The notes beneath the pieces are model-generated. The model worked only from the letters and a program-made list of their open reading frames with translations, did not search any database and was not told the DNA's origin. From Populus alba (lineage: Eukaryota > Streptophyta > Magnoliopsida > Malpighiales > Salicaceae), in NCBI RefSeq assembly GCF_005239225.2, contig NC_133300.1, positions 19,457,584 to 19,521,583 on the forward strand: DNA of 64,000 nucleotides, written 5' to 3'. Below are positions 34,801 through 46,860 of this stretch, one piece after another (the first letter of the stretch is position 1; every line of letters begins with the position of its first letter). The position numbers and the translations under genes were made by a program.

Positions 34801-35936
34801 GACTCAGAGGTTTAGTTAATCTTGTTATAGTTGGTGGATTCTTTGATCCAAACAAATCTAAAGACAGAGAAGAAATGGCTGAAATAAAGAAGATGCATGA
34901 ATTGATAGAGAAGTACCAACTCAAGGGTCAGATCAGATGGATAGCAGCTCAGACCGATAGGAAGCGCAATGGAGAACTGTACCGTTGTATCGCTGATACA
35001 AAGGGAGCTTTCGTGCAGCCTGCTCTCTATGAAGCATTTGGACTCACCGTCATCGAGGCTATGAACTGCGGATTGCCCACCTTCGCAACCAATCAAGGAG
35101 GCCCGTCTGAAATCATCGTCGATGGGATCTCAGGATTTCATATTGATCCAAAAAATGGAGATGAGTCGAGCAACATTATCGCTGATTTCTTTGAGAAGTG
35201 CAAGGTGGATCCCGGACACTGGAATAAGTATTCAGTGGAGGGGTTGAAACGGATAAATGAATGGTAACTACACTCGTCGCAGACAACATCCTCGTGTTCT
35301 TGCGCGCTTATGTTTACTAACCGAAACCTCATTCACTTTGTTTTGTAGCTATACATGGAAGATCTATGCAAACAAATTGTTGAACATGGGTAACATGTAT
35401 AGTTTCTGGAGGCAGCTCAACAAGGAGCAGAAACTAGCAAAGCAGAGATACATCCAGTTGTTCTTTAATCTTAAATTCAGGGAACTGGTATGCGCTCTCT
35501 CCTTACATGCTACCATGGCGAGCACTCTCTAGTCTCTGCCTACAGTCTTACAATCAGTAATAATAACTATTGAAAATTTTCACTTGTTCCTCACGTGAAA
35601 CTTCCAGGTACAGAGCGTGCCTATCCCAACCGAAGAAGGTCAAACACCAGTCTCAGAGCCACCAGCCAGAACACAGTCCAGTGCAAGGTAGGGAAGTTGA
35701 TTCTCTACAAGTACAATCATTTTCTGAGTACTTTTTTTTATTATACAAAATAAGTTTTTCACTTTTCTAACATTTTATGCAAGCTAACTTGCATATTTTG
35801 ACTCATGCAGCGTGAAACGAACTCAGTCGCGATGGCAGAAGTATGAACTACAAACCCGAATAGCTAATTTCTTTGGATCCTGCAATAAAGGAACTCATAT
35901 CATCTTTGTCCTACTTTCAGGTTTTTCGGAGCTTAA
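31869..35936 (+). CDS. Sucrose synthase, SUS5/6/7 type
   Basis: Fourteen coding exons: 31869-32093, 32501-32655, 32740-32932, 33013-33131, 33205-33421, 33510-33605, 33686-33859, 33960-34243, 34384-34608, 34697-35263, 35349-35487, 35608-35687, 35811-35840 and 35921-35936. They sum to 2520 nt (839 residues). The enzyme reversibly converts sucrose and UDP to UDP-glucose and fructose and feeds callose, cellulose and starch synthesis. The N-terminal regulatory region has '[15 protein letters not shown]', with Ser9 near the usual phosphosite. The GT-B core follows: '[20 protein letters not shown]', '[13 protein letters not shown]', '[14 protein letters not shown]' and the E-x7-E motif [11 protein letters not shown] (Glu 675/683). 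The C-terminal extension past the core ([11 protein letters not shown]... to WQKFFGA) and overall residues fit the SUS5/6/7 clade, which is linked to sieve-element callose. Intron 7 uses a GC donor (CAG|gcatat). Confidence 0.95.
32385..32458 (+). mobile_element. tRNA-derived SINE fragment in sucrose synthase intron 1
   Basis: 'tagctcattggtactctt' resembles a polymerase III box A, and ~35 bases later 'gctcgagtttgagtctcatc' resembles a box B, followed by 'tctatacaag'. This spacing and the wording are typical of Salicaceae tRNA-derived SINE heads. No cloverleaf can be folded, so it is not a tRNA gene. The tail is not obvious. Confidence 0.5.
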
Positions 35937-36427
35937 GCTGTAACAAGGAAGCATGGATCAGCATAGCAGGCATCCTGTGGCCCCTGATATTGTTGTTAAC
36001 TGTTATGTTTTTTCTTTCTGTTTGATCCTCTACTTTCACAATTCAACTTCAGTCTATCACTGAAAAGAAAATAAATAAATGGGAATATGTACAACTCATA
36101 AATTCAGTGTGAGATAGTTTTCAATTGATTAATAATAGTGCTTTAACAGAAGCAAGAAGTTTACCTACTTGTCGAAAGCTATACCTACGGATATACATTC
36201 AAATGATAAAGTATGTCCACGTTCATCAATGTCAGGGGAAATAAAAAATCGCAGCAAGATTGACCAAGTCAGTGTCAAGAAATTCAATGGCCCTTCATAG
36301 GTCCCCTGTCTAATATTTCCATTTCATCGTCGAGCATGCTTGTGGAACAAGCTTACAGGCTGTGTTTTGCCTCCTTTTCCCTCTTCATTTAGGAGAGGTG
36401 TAGGGAGCCAAGTTCAACAATAACATC

Positions 36428-36836
36428 TTACAGAAGTTTTCCACCATCTTGAAAAAACAAGATAGCTTACTTCCAGGCTAGCTAAATCTATCAGCACTTA
36501 CTGTTTCGGGATCCATTCTCATGGGACAACAATGCTGAATCCATTGATTTTGACGGATTGTTGAGCCTTGTTGAACTAAAAGCACCATCAGGTGTCATTG
36601 TGGAGCTTTCAGAGCCAAATTCACTAATCAAATGAGAACATAATCTTAATCCCTGCAACAAGGAAACAGGAAACAGAAACGGGTTTGCATTAAAAAGAAG
36701 AAGACTAATTCTGAATGTTATCAGATTCAGGACAACTGTAATTACAATCACCAAATACCTTGCAAGCATTGATTGGAAATGCTCTCAGCTTCATGGAAGC
36801 TTTGGGACCAAATGATAGCAGAGGTCTTCGAACATG
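36428..36836 (-). CDS. Unrecognised small three-exon gene or gene 3' end
   Basis: Three minus-strand exons have strong splice sites and agree in phase: 36836-36759 (acceptor 'tttgcag', donor gtattt), 36652-36502 (acceptor 'gttgcag', donor gtaagt) and 36447-36428 ending in TAA. The joined frame gives 82 residues without a start, or 68 from an internal ATG at 36794 ('MKLRAFPINACKG'). It is rich in Ser/Asn ('SSTRLNNPSKSMDSALLS') with no known motif. A donor-like 'ccaGTAAGA' near 37082, in a region with stops, could end a noncoding first exon. That would place its start a few hundred bases from the divergent ALIS gene. It is either a small gene, a noncoding transcript or the tail of a truncated gene; I cannot name it. 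Confidence 0.42.
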
Positions 36837-36865
36837 CTGCAAATAAAAAATATAGCGTGTAAGTT

Positions 36866-37030
36866 GATTTGTTAAAGTATTTTTTTGTTTAAAAATATAT
36901 TAAAATAATTTTTTAGATTTTTTTATTTTAGAAATTAAAGTATTAAAACTATAAAAAAATACTAAAAAATATTAATTTAATATTTTTTCAAGGTAAACAT
37001 ATTTTCAAAACATAATCAAATTTTATTCCA
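36866..37030. mobile_element. MITE-like AT-rich fragment
   Basis: 'gtttaaaaatatattaaaat' to 'ttcaaggtaaacatattttc' resembles the interior of the GTGTTTG MITE copies at 23.37 and 44.11 kb. It lies just upstream of the small minus-strand gene. Ends are degraded. Confidence 0.4.
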
Positions 37031-37589
37031 AACACAAAAAAGAAGAAGCTAGAATAGTATAAAAGTAAAAGACTTCTTACTGGAGTTTGATTGCTGAGTC
37101 AACATTTAACTGAAATATTTGGTGCATCAATATTCTCAACAGAATTCCATGAATTGTAATATATCTGATGGGCTTGGGCTTGGGCTCATGATTGGATCTA
37201 AGTCTAATTATTCTGTCAATTGGCCCACATCAACAAAAATCCAAAAGTCATCCAACCGTGGTTCTACTCATGTCACCTAACTCTTTTCTTTTGGTGAAAA
37301 AAGAGGATTATTCCTTTTCTTTTTCTTTCTTTTATTTTTGAAAATGGATTTTTTTTTTCTATTTAAAAAGCAAAGAGACAACTAAAATAACCTTAAAAAA
37401 TAGCTAAAATTTAAAATAATTAATCATAAAATATTGGGGGAGAAATAGAAAGAGAAAGAAAAAGAAAAAAAAAATAAATTCAAGATGTCCTTTTGCTTTC
37501 ACTTTGTCAAAAATATCAATCAATATATTAACTGATATTTTATTTTTACGTTGAGGCTTCGTTTGGTGAGACTAAAAAAACGCAAAACC
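37031..37589. promoter_or_regulatory. Possible shared promoter region between small gene and ALIS
   Basis: It lies between divergent transcription units. 37170-37290 is GC-richer ('gatgggcttgggcttgggct'), and 37310-37480 is purine/pyrimidine-tract DNA. No TATA box was identified for either side. Confidence 0.35.
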
Positions 37590-40500
37590 ATGATAGGAGA
37601 AGCCACAAGCTCTGGCGGTGGAGGCAAGGATGATTCTGCTGCTGTTTCTGCCAGAAAGAACAAGAAACCCAACTGTATGAAAAACCCATCTTTCTTTTCT
37701 TTTTTATAATTCGATGTGTTCCAATTTATGATTTGTGTGGTTTCTGTATTGACTTGGTTTGAATTATCACTACCCTTTATGTAATTCTTGTTGGTATTTG
37801 GGAAGGTCTGAATCTTTTTTATTTTCTTGAAATGGGTTTTTGTTTGTTTATGTAAAGGTGATTGCTTTAGGGAGGTTGTGATTGTGTTTTTGGTGGCAAA
37901 TCTGGGATATAGTTTTTTTTTTTTGGGTAAATAACAAATGGTTTTTGTTAAAATTTTCGTCCCTTACATATATAATTACCTGCATTGCCTTTTTAATCTG
38001 GTAAATTTGATGTTTTCACCTGTTGATCACCTGTTGAAATGCTGGTGTTTTAATTTTAATCTGGGGTGCTGGATTTTGAAAATCAAATTATGGGCTGAAT
38101 TGTGTTGTTTTATTCAATGAGTTTTACGAGTGGAGAATTTTCTGAGCATATGGTTGTTTGGCCTTGGTGGATGCAGATTCTAGATTCACACAGCAAGAGC
38201 TTCCTGCTTGTAAACCTATTTTAACGCCGGGATGGGTATGGTTTAGAATATTTCACGACTGATTTCTGTTTGACTTCTGCTTCAGTGTAGTACTGTTCTT
38301 TGTTTTTTTAATTACTTGGACTGTTATTTTTAATGTTTTCAGGTCATTACATCATTCATTGTTGTTGGAGTTGTGTTTATCCCTATAGGCCTTGCTTCCT
38401 TGTATGCATCAGAACATGTAAGTCTATTTTAATCTTGTTTGACTATATTGCTAATTGCCTTGTTTTGTAGATGGCTCTAACATGAAGCTCTCTCTTTTTT
38501 TTTCCCCCTCATCTGGCATCATGTAGGTGGTGGAAATTGTGGAGCGATATGACAAAGATTGTATTCCCCCTGATTATAGAAATAACAGCCTACATTATAT
38601 CCAAACCAGCGAAATTAACAAGACTTGTACAATGACCATTAATGTTAGTCCAATTTCCTTACTTGATGTGCTTAAAGAAATTTGGCTTCCTTCTTTTATT
38701 TGTGTCTGTCTTCTTTTAATCTAAGCTGCATTGTTTTTCAAAGATGCCTTGACTGAAGATTATTTCAGGTTCCAAAGCACATGAAAAGTCCTGTTTTCAT
38801 CTATTATGAGCTTGATAACTTTTACCAGAACCACCGTCGGTGAGTAGAAGAAATATTTACTGCTGTGTGGTTTTTGTGTATCCTTATAAGATGTGAGGTA
38901 TATGTTCGGCAATAACTTTTCTTATTCATATAAGGTATTATATTTTTAAATGTTATTTTCCTCTTTTTTCTTAGCAAATTGTCAATTCTCAGAAAATATG
39001 ATGTTACAACTGCTAATTGCATATATGTTGAATTAATTTGTCTGATTTGGACCTTTAAAGACCTTCAAATGTGGTACATACTTTTAACACCTTTAGAAAA
39101 TTGACTTCATTGTGATCATAAATATGTATCTATAAAGACTATTGTCATTCGTGATATCACCAAGGCTTTTCATTGAAGAGCAGCTACCTGTTGTGGTCTT
39201 TAATTTTTTCCATTTGGCATGTTCTATTAACATCTGGTGCTGCTATCTAGGTTTGAGTTATGAAAAGAACAAAAAATACAAAACCGTTAAAAGTGCGGAT
39301 TGTCAAGTCGGATGATGAAACTGGGAATTTGTAAGAGCAAAAGTGTTCCATTGATTGCTCAACTTAGAAAAGATAATAAAAGTACAAAAGCATAACTAAG
39401 GTTGCTAACCAAATGCTTTTTCCATGTTTCATCTGTTTCTAGGCTGGTACATGGAATGCACAAAGAATTCCCCTGCAAATCACACTTGTGCTGTTTATGG
39501 ATTTTGAAATTTGAATTTAGCTCAGTAGTTGATATGGTCTGCCAGTAATACAGACCACTCTTTGATTATATTTTTTTCTGCTTGATCGTTCATTCGCTAT
39601 TCTCTATAAAAGGTAGATCTCAGTCCTCAATTTGGTGCTAGAAATTTGCTATATGGCAAATCACCACAGAAAATTTCTTTTAGACAAATCCCAGAACCCA
39701 GAATTTGTATTTGTCAGAATGGCAAGGAAAGTAGAAAAATTACCAAGGTAAAAGTTGGAGTAGCAATTAAACTATGTTTATATGGGTTGCATTGCGTACT
39801 TGTACATAAGTAGACCATTTTACGATAAAAAAGTAGTTGTACCATTATATTGGTTGCTTCTTTTCATTTGAGAGTCTGGATTGTTCTGTTGATCTATGCC
39901 CATAGTCCCATTTCCATTTTTGGTAATATGCAATTTGTAGGAGTTTGAATTAAAGTTTCACTTGGAAATTTTAAAACATGTTGGGTTTTCTGACTTTGCT
40001 ATGATATGAATTTTTTTCCTGAACAAAATTTTCAAGTTACTGATATTTTTGCATTAATTGTGGAAACCTCCTCATAGTTGAATTTGCTTTTCACATGTAA
40101 TTAATGTACTGCTTAGGAATCTTCTTGTGCTAGGGTTCTTTTGACATGCTTCTGCAATTTGAAATGTGAAAATTTTGCTGACAGATATGTAAAAAGTCGA
40201 AGTGATAAACAGTTACGAAGCAAGGCCAGTGAAGGTGTCACAGAAACCTGCAAACCGGAAGCTGTCACATCAAATGGGCAACCAATTGTTCCTTGTGGCC
40301 TTGTTGCGTGGAGTTTGTTCAATGATACATACAGGTTTTCGGTAAAAAAAGAGGTTTTAGATGTCAGCAAAAAGAACATCGCTTGGAAAAGTGACCAGGA
40401 GCATAAATTTGGTTCCGATGTCTATCCTAAAAATTTCCAGAGTGGAAGCTTGATTGGAGGTGGAAAACTCAATCCAAGCATACCTGTAAGTATCTCCCTC

Positions 40501-41127
40501 TTCTTCCCTGCATGTTCGAGTCTTTTTGTATAATTTGTCAATTAAATTATACTTGGTTTTCCTCTTCTTCTTCTTTTTTTTTCATTCCATAAGTAATTCT
40601 TTTCCTTCTCCCCTTTCTAAATCTATCTAGTTGCTGGTTTTTCTTGAAACAGTTGAGTGAACAAGTAGATCTTATTGTATGGATGCGTACTGCAGCGCTG
40701 CCAAACTTCAGAAAACTTTATGGAAAAATAGAGAAGGACCTTCAAGCTAACACTACAATTGCGGTTACCATTGAGAATAATTATAATACTTACAGTTTTG
40801 GAGGCAAAAAGAAGCTGGTTCTTTCAACCACGAGTTGGATAGGTGGAAAAAATAGTTTCCTGGGCAGAGCTTATATCGCTATTGGAGGCTTGTGCTTGTT
40901 TTTGGCAGTATGCTTTGTATTTGTATATGTGTTCAAGCCAAGGTGAGAATGGTTCAAAAATCCTATTAATTGCTCGATTTTTTCTGTGCCAACAACAGTA
41001 AATATTTCTAGCTTTGATGGAAATATTCATCGTGAGTGTTTGAGATGGTTTATGTGCTTTATGCAGGCCCCTTGGTGATCCATCGTACTTATCTTGGAAC
41101 AGGAATCCATCAGGACAAATGAATTAA
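37590..41127 (+). CDS. ALIS/CDC50 beta subunit of P4-ATPase lipid flippase
   Basis: Eight exons, 37590-37674, 38177-38235, 38343-38417, 38527-38643, 38769-38839, 40185-40485, 40653-40942 and 41067-41127, give 352 residues, the usual ALIS length. ALIS proteins bind P4-ATPases (ALAs), and are needed for their ER exit and for phospholipid flipping. Visible features are a short cytosolic N-terminus with 'RFTQQELPACKPILTPGW', TM1 'VITSFIVVGVVFIPIGLASL' (about 49-68), and a luminal domain with N-glycosylation sites (NNS, NKT, NDT, NTT) and conserved Cys pairs (DCIPP, KTC, ETC, VPC). Then come 'SLFNDTYRF', 'IVWMRTAALPNFRKLYGKIE', 'FGGKKKLVLSTTSWIGGKN', and TM2 'AYIAIGGLCLFLAVCFVFVY'. The tail 'PLGDPSYLSWNR' is the CDC50 family ending. 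Which of ALIS1-5 is closest cannot be told by eye. Confidence 0.94.
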
Positions 41128-41551
41128 AACCTGAAGCCATGTTCTGTCCATTCACAAGTTCATTGAAACACTTCCTTGCCATTCTCCTGCACCGGTTTCA
41201 TTTCCCTCGCCTCAAATTAACAATTCCATGCAGGAATCTAGAGCCTCGTTTTCTGATAAATGCAACAACATAACGCTGTTAACTTATTATATGTTAGGCT
41301 GATTTTCGTTGTTGCATTTTGTCCTTTTGCTTGGTCTTTTGACATTGAGATGAGACACTGGTTTGATAAATCCATTTTATGTAGTAGATTGAAGCTCCTA
41401 CCCACGCCTTTTTTCTGCTTTCATAATAATCATCAAGTTAAATAACATTATTTGCTGAGCTATAAAAAGATTATCAGTAGCATTTAATGCTTGATACAAA
41501 TATTATAAAAGAGTGAATCAATGTCTTGTTTGCTGTTGGGGGCATTAGGCA

Positions 41552-44500
41552 TCAGCAAGAAAGTATCGTGGGCTCCAAGGGAGTGGAGATATCTCTTTCA
41601 CACATAGTGGCAACAATGCTTACAATCCCTTCTCCCTGCATGTTGAGAGTAAAATTGTTGATACAGAATTATAAAACTCTTGTGCAGCTTTTGTATGTTT
41701 CATAGTGGAAGAAGTATATTACCTTTGCAATGTTCCTAAAGTATGTTGTTGAATAATTTCCATCAGGGAACAAAACTTCGATGAGATCTGCCAAAACCAA
41801 TTGAGGTTGGGACACTGCTCCATCATTCCAGTCTTCATATTGATAATTCATCAAGGTGGGCACCAGATGGCTCAGATGGGGCAGTCAAAACACATATACA
41901 GTACAGGAAGAAGTAAAAACGTAGCACTTACCAAGAGTGGTCAAGTTTTGGACTCTTTTATCATATCTCCACAAGCTTTGATTTGCTATAAAAGCAAAAC
42001 AAGAATTGTCATCAACACCTATGTTTTGAAGGAAACTTGACTGATTGTAGCCGGCAGGGTCAGGAGTATACGTTTCATCAATCACTACATCCACAGTCTA
42101 CAAGAAAATGAATTTGGAAAACTTGTCAGAGACAAATTAGAAAGACTTGATAATTGCTAGAAACCAGCAGAAAATATAATTTTTAGCAAGAAGAACTTAC
42201 ACACAGAATTGCATGTAATTCTTCGGAGTCATCAGGATTTGAGGTGTTGTAAGTGATCTTATTGATAGAGTTGTCAATATTTTCTCCACCTGCATCCTCT
42301 ACATACTGTTTTAAAGTTTAATACATCTCATCCACATTAAAGAGCATTAAATGGTGAATTATTTGTGTTCTCTGTTACCTTCAACTTGCATGTTTCCTTT
42401 GTAAAAGACCATATGCCCTGAAAAGCAAGAGAAAACAATTTCATTAGGGTTAAGTCAATCATAACCAAAAAAACCTTGAAATAGTGTTTGATTATTTCCT
42501 CGAAAAAATAAAGATAAAAAGCATGCTTTCTTATACCTTGTGTTTTGAAAAAAAAAAAAACACTTTAAAATTGACCAAGAAAGATTCATGTTTTCATTTC
42601 TCAAATCAAATACGTTTTTGTTTTTTTTATTCTGTCTTTTATATTATAAAACAATCACCAAACACAACCTCCGCAATTGACTTAAAAATACAAAAAGAAA
42701 TGCATGTTCAGGTCTTGTGCTATACTAACACTATCATACTGCATCCAAGCTACAATGGGTTTAAAGGAACCCTTTTTGCTTGCTGCAACCTTAGTCAGGC
42801 ACAAGTAATTCTCTTTTATCTGCAGAGGGAAAAAAATTTACTCATCAAATCAAATATAAAAGAAGCAATAATACTTTTCTCCCATCAATAAAACAATGGT
42901 GGTCTGCCATACTTACTGCATCATATACTTTGTTGGCTCTTGTCTCAAGGTTTACAAAAACTCCCAAGAACTTTATCCACTCTGCTCTCTGCCATGTATA
43001 GTACAAGTATTAGATCAGCAGTTTCTATACAAACTTTGCCTTGATAAGTTGAATTTGAGAATTCTAATGTGGGAGTCTTTGGTTCAAAATTTGGAATGGC
43101 TAGAATGAAATTTACATGTATAAATAAAACATTTCTCAGAAGAGGAATTATGCATTTATTACCTGGAGAGGGTAATCCTCTACTAAAGGAACAAAGTTGG
43201 CAAAATTGCATGCTTGTGGTTGGTCTGTTACACTGATAAAATGAGCACCAAATTCTGAGAATTGTTGAGGCTCACTCCTGTTCATCATCTCTATTTCTCC
43301 TGTTTCATACAACTTTAATGCACATTCAGAAGCCATGGAATCTGATGTAATGCCCTTCATGCTCCCTAGCAAGCCTAGCAGCTGTTGAAAGATAAAAAGA
43401 TCAAATAAAAATAGCAAAATAAAAAACAAAAAATTAATGCCAATTCGCCACCCGATTTCTTCTAAGAACAAAAATTTACTTTAAAATATTTCATAAATAT
43501 ATTTTATTTTATTTCTCTATCTTTATCTCTTCAACCAAATATATTTATGTCTCTTTTATCATGAACAACAACGAAGTACAACTTGATATATATATATAGA
43601 CCTCTTGTTATGGAACTCCTAATCAAGACCATGAGATAACTACAACTTACAGAAGCCAATGATCCTCACCTCCAAGAAGGACACTGTAAAACAGGAAAAA
43701 GAAATGGCATGAGAAGAAAAATGAGCTGAATAAATAGCATAAAAAATGAAAAAAAATATACCAAGTATATTTCTTCACTTTTTCTTGCTGTTCTAGCTTT
43801 TTCTTTTAAATATATAACAGAATGTACCTGGAAAGGAATAGGTATCAGCTGAATAATTTGACAAAGGGATGACAAATGATTCGATCCTTGAGGTGCAATA
43901 TTTTGTTCTTGTTGCCATCCTTGAATTATTCTGTTAATTGCAAATGAAAGTACGTAAGGGATTCAGGGATTTGCATATCATCATCTACTATATATATATA
44001 TATATATATTTTTATAGGCTTGTTTTTATTTTTGGATCAATAATATATAAGCTAAAAGCTTAATAAAATCAAATGACATGTGACATTCTCTACATGTTAA
44101 ATTTAACATTTAGACAGTGTTTAACAGTGCAGCTAAAATATCATTTGTTTAAAACTTAAATTTATTTTTACTTAAAATTAATTTTTAGTGTTTTTAAATT
44201 ATTTTAATATGCTGATATTAAAAATAAAATTTTTTAAAAATATTATTTTAATACATTTTTAAACTAAGAATACTTTAAAACTTAATATTTATCACACTTT
44301 CAAATAAATTTTTATTATTAAAATGACCGTGTTTCGAGAAACAAGAATATATATATATATATATATAAAACAAAAATATGCTTAGGAGGATGAGCAAACA
44401 CCGGGACAAAAAAATAAATAGTCTTCAAGGCATCAATAAAATAATTTTTTGTGTTTTTTAAAAACAAAAAGGGTGTGGAACATGTCCTACTTATTTTATT

Positions 44501-45903
44501 TGTCTTTATTTTTTCTATACTAAAATAATAATCAAATGCTATTTATATATTACTAAAATTGATTAAATGTGCTTTTTTCACTTGAAAAAAAAAAAAGAAG
44601 GGTGGAGGAGCCATGTGACTCCAAAAATAAGAACATAAATGTAGCTTTACTATAATTAAATTTTTAGGCACATATTTTATTTTATTTTATTGCATGTTTT
44701 TTAATTTGAGTTAGGCCTAGGTGGTCTTTTTGGAGGGTTAGTTGCAGCAGTCTTTTAGTGTACCTGAATAAAAAAAAAAAAAAAAAGGCTTAATTTGAAC
44801 CTAACTAGATAATCTAGGGTTATATCTTATTAATTAGGTCCACACTAAAGTCCCTGTTTGGTATTCATACTAACTAAATTAATTAATTAAATTAACTACT
44901 AACCAATATTTTATTTTTCAATAATCAATTTGAAAGTACTATTTGATTAGGGTTTAATTAACCTACCTATGAATCACTCACCATGGGATAACTAGGTAAT
45001 AATACTTGCTCTAAGAATTAGGATTGCTTTTACCCCATTACTTAAACATCCTTTTGAATGTTTAAAAACAAATTACCTGTGCTCTTATTATTCGTAGAGT
45101 TTTAGTATCATAACTATAATTATTAAATTTAATATGAATATAGATTCGAGATAAGATTTAATTTACAAGTTGAGTAAATTTATCTATTTTTTTTAAATCA
45201 TATTAATTTATATATAAAAAAAAGAATTTCTTTCAAAAGTCAATAAATTTAGTCAATTGTCATTTTTTTTAAATCAAATTAACCCGGACAAGTTTAATAA
45301 CCATGATCATGAATATTCATATAATATTTTATTTTTCAAATAGATAAATTTCATTGATATAATTAAAACATCAATACTTATCAAGACATAACATTGCAAA
45401 ATCAAGAATCTACCCCTTGAGTTATCTAAGATATATACAAGAATCTATGCCTTCCTGAAATTTACAAGTTAATCTTTCTTTCCTTTGCATATCCTACCTA
45501 ACGTAATTTGAAAAACTCAAAATACATTTTACCAATATTTTAATCCAAAGAAGAACTTGTGGCAAGAGCTGCTTCAGCACTATCGATATCTTACCACCAA
45601 AAGCAGTTTGGAATTTTATGTAGTTACTAATGGAGGAGCAAAAAAAAAAAAAAGATTAGACGTTAATTATATATTTACCTGAATGAGAAGGTAGCTCTTG
45701 CCATCGACAACATTCTTGATGACTTTGAAGGTCTGTCCATAATATATATGGAAGTTCACAGCATCCTCTGTCTTCGATATGTTCCTTACAGTGACTGCGG
45801 AGCTTGCAGCATTTGCACCTTGAAGATATCCACAAAGGAACAACACAGAGATAATTTGGACCCTGAAAGAAGAAGAAGAAGACGAAGAAGAAGAAGAAGA
45901 CAT
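41552..45903 (-). CDS. Secreted protein resembling periplasmic substrate-binding proteins
   Basis: Eleven exons, 45903-45679, 43930-43828, 43683-43670, 43381-43163, 42988-42917, 42819-42730, 42417-42379, 42305-42201, 42097-41932, 41832-41723 and 41635-41552, add to 1227 nt (408 residues). After a poly-Ser start, '[20 protein letters not shown]' forms a signal peptide, so the product enters the secretory pathway. The segments '[18 protein letters not shown]', '[20 protein letters not shown]' and '[20 protein letters not shown]' have the spacing of helical-backbone metal/cobalamin-type binding proteins (TroA/BtuF fold). Several Cys and NxS/T sites fit an apoplastic protein. No membrane anchor is seen at the C-terminus. 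Plants have a conserved, uncharacterised family of this kind; the fold link is my inference. Exon 3 is only 14 nt. Intron 1 is 1.75 kb and holds a MITE and TA repeats. Confidence 0.8.
43989..44010. repeat. TA dinucleotide repeat in intron 1
   Basis: A run of about 11 TA units lies just upstream (in gene orientation) of the exon 2 acceptor region of the binding-protein-like gene. A second run lies at 44347-44369. Confidence 0.85.
44113..44307. mobile_element. MITE in intron 1 of the binding-protein-like gene
   Basis: The left end 'cagtgtttaacagtgcagct' and the right end 'atcacactttcaaataa' are imperfect inverted repeats. The body is AT-rich and matches the 23368-23580 copy in layout ('ttttaaattattttaatatg', then 'attattttaatacattttta'). 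Size is ~195 bp. No target duplication was confirmed. Confidence 0.55.
44347..44369. repeat. AT dinucleotide repeat
   Basis: A simple (AT)n tract of about 11-12 units in the same intron, 40 bp right of the MITE. Confidence 0.85.
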
Positions 45904-46860
45904 GATGTGATTGATCAGTGAAGAAGAAACAAAACCCTGTTTCTATCTACAACAGTTGAGCTCTAGCTAGCTCGTAGTATATTAGCAATTAGAAAAATAA
46001 TGTATTGTGGGCTATGTACCAGACCTAGGTGTCTGTGTCTGTGTGAGAGAAAAGTTTTGCAGCTTTTGGAACGGCACGGGGCTAATGGCTGTGGGGGCGA
46101 GTGGGCGACAGTAGAGTTGAACAAAGGAGGTGAATTATTTGATGAGAAACTCGTGGCATGTGATGTGTGGTTAGTGGATTTGCTAGCGGTGAATTATTCT
46201 TTAGTCATTGGTTTTTGAATGAAGTTATAACTTAGTCCTTCATGCTTGAAAACCTATAAACCAGTTCCTCGACTCTCGTTGACAGCCATCCTTTTTAAAA
46301 CAGGTGTTGAACTCTCACTGTGTTGGTTTTTTCTCAAATAATTAATCTAAATTGATAAATGGTACACGCATTTTTTTCATGGAATTATAAGATCTATCTC
46401 AGTCTTGATTTGGGTTTTGATTTCAAAAAACACTTGAAATTAATGATGCAATTTGAATGTTTTTCTCTAAGAAAAAAAATACTAAAATAATATTATTTTG
46501 ATATAATAAGTTGATTTGGCATAAACCTAGCTTACATCAAGCTCTAAATTCAATGAATTATTGGTTTGTCCAGTCAGGCCGAGCCAACCAACACAAGGTT
46601 TAACAAGAGGACAATCAAAAGGAGTGAAGGGACCAGATTGTATATTTTCGAACATGAAGGACTGAGTTATAGTCATGTTTAAAGCCTAGGGACTAAAGAA
46701 TAGATTATTGTTTATTAATTAAATACAAACAGTCGGTCACCCCGTGAACCCATTTTGCCTTGATCGGCTATTTGTCATCTTGTTTTCAAGCCTTCTGCTT
46801 TGTAACTTGTGGGCTCTTTCTATCTTGACATGATCCGTTCCCTTCCCATGTGCTGTCCAC
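45904..46860. promoter_or_regulatory. Upstream region of the binding-protein-like gene
   Basis: The first ~60 bases are the probable leader of the minus-strand gene ('ctagctagctc' near 45961). 46000-46218 has an open plus frame of 72 codons without recognisable content. The remainder is mixed AT-rich DNA. Confidence 0.35.

Noticed and set aside
46000..46218. 72-codon frame upstream of the binding-protein-like gene
   Set aside because: Located in the divergent promoter region, no recognisable domain, no conserved start context.
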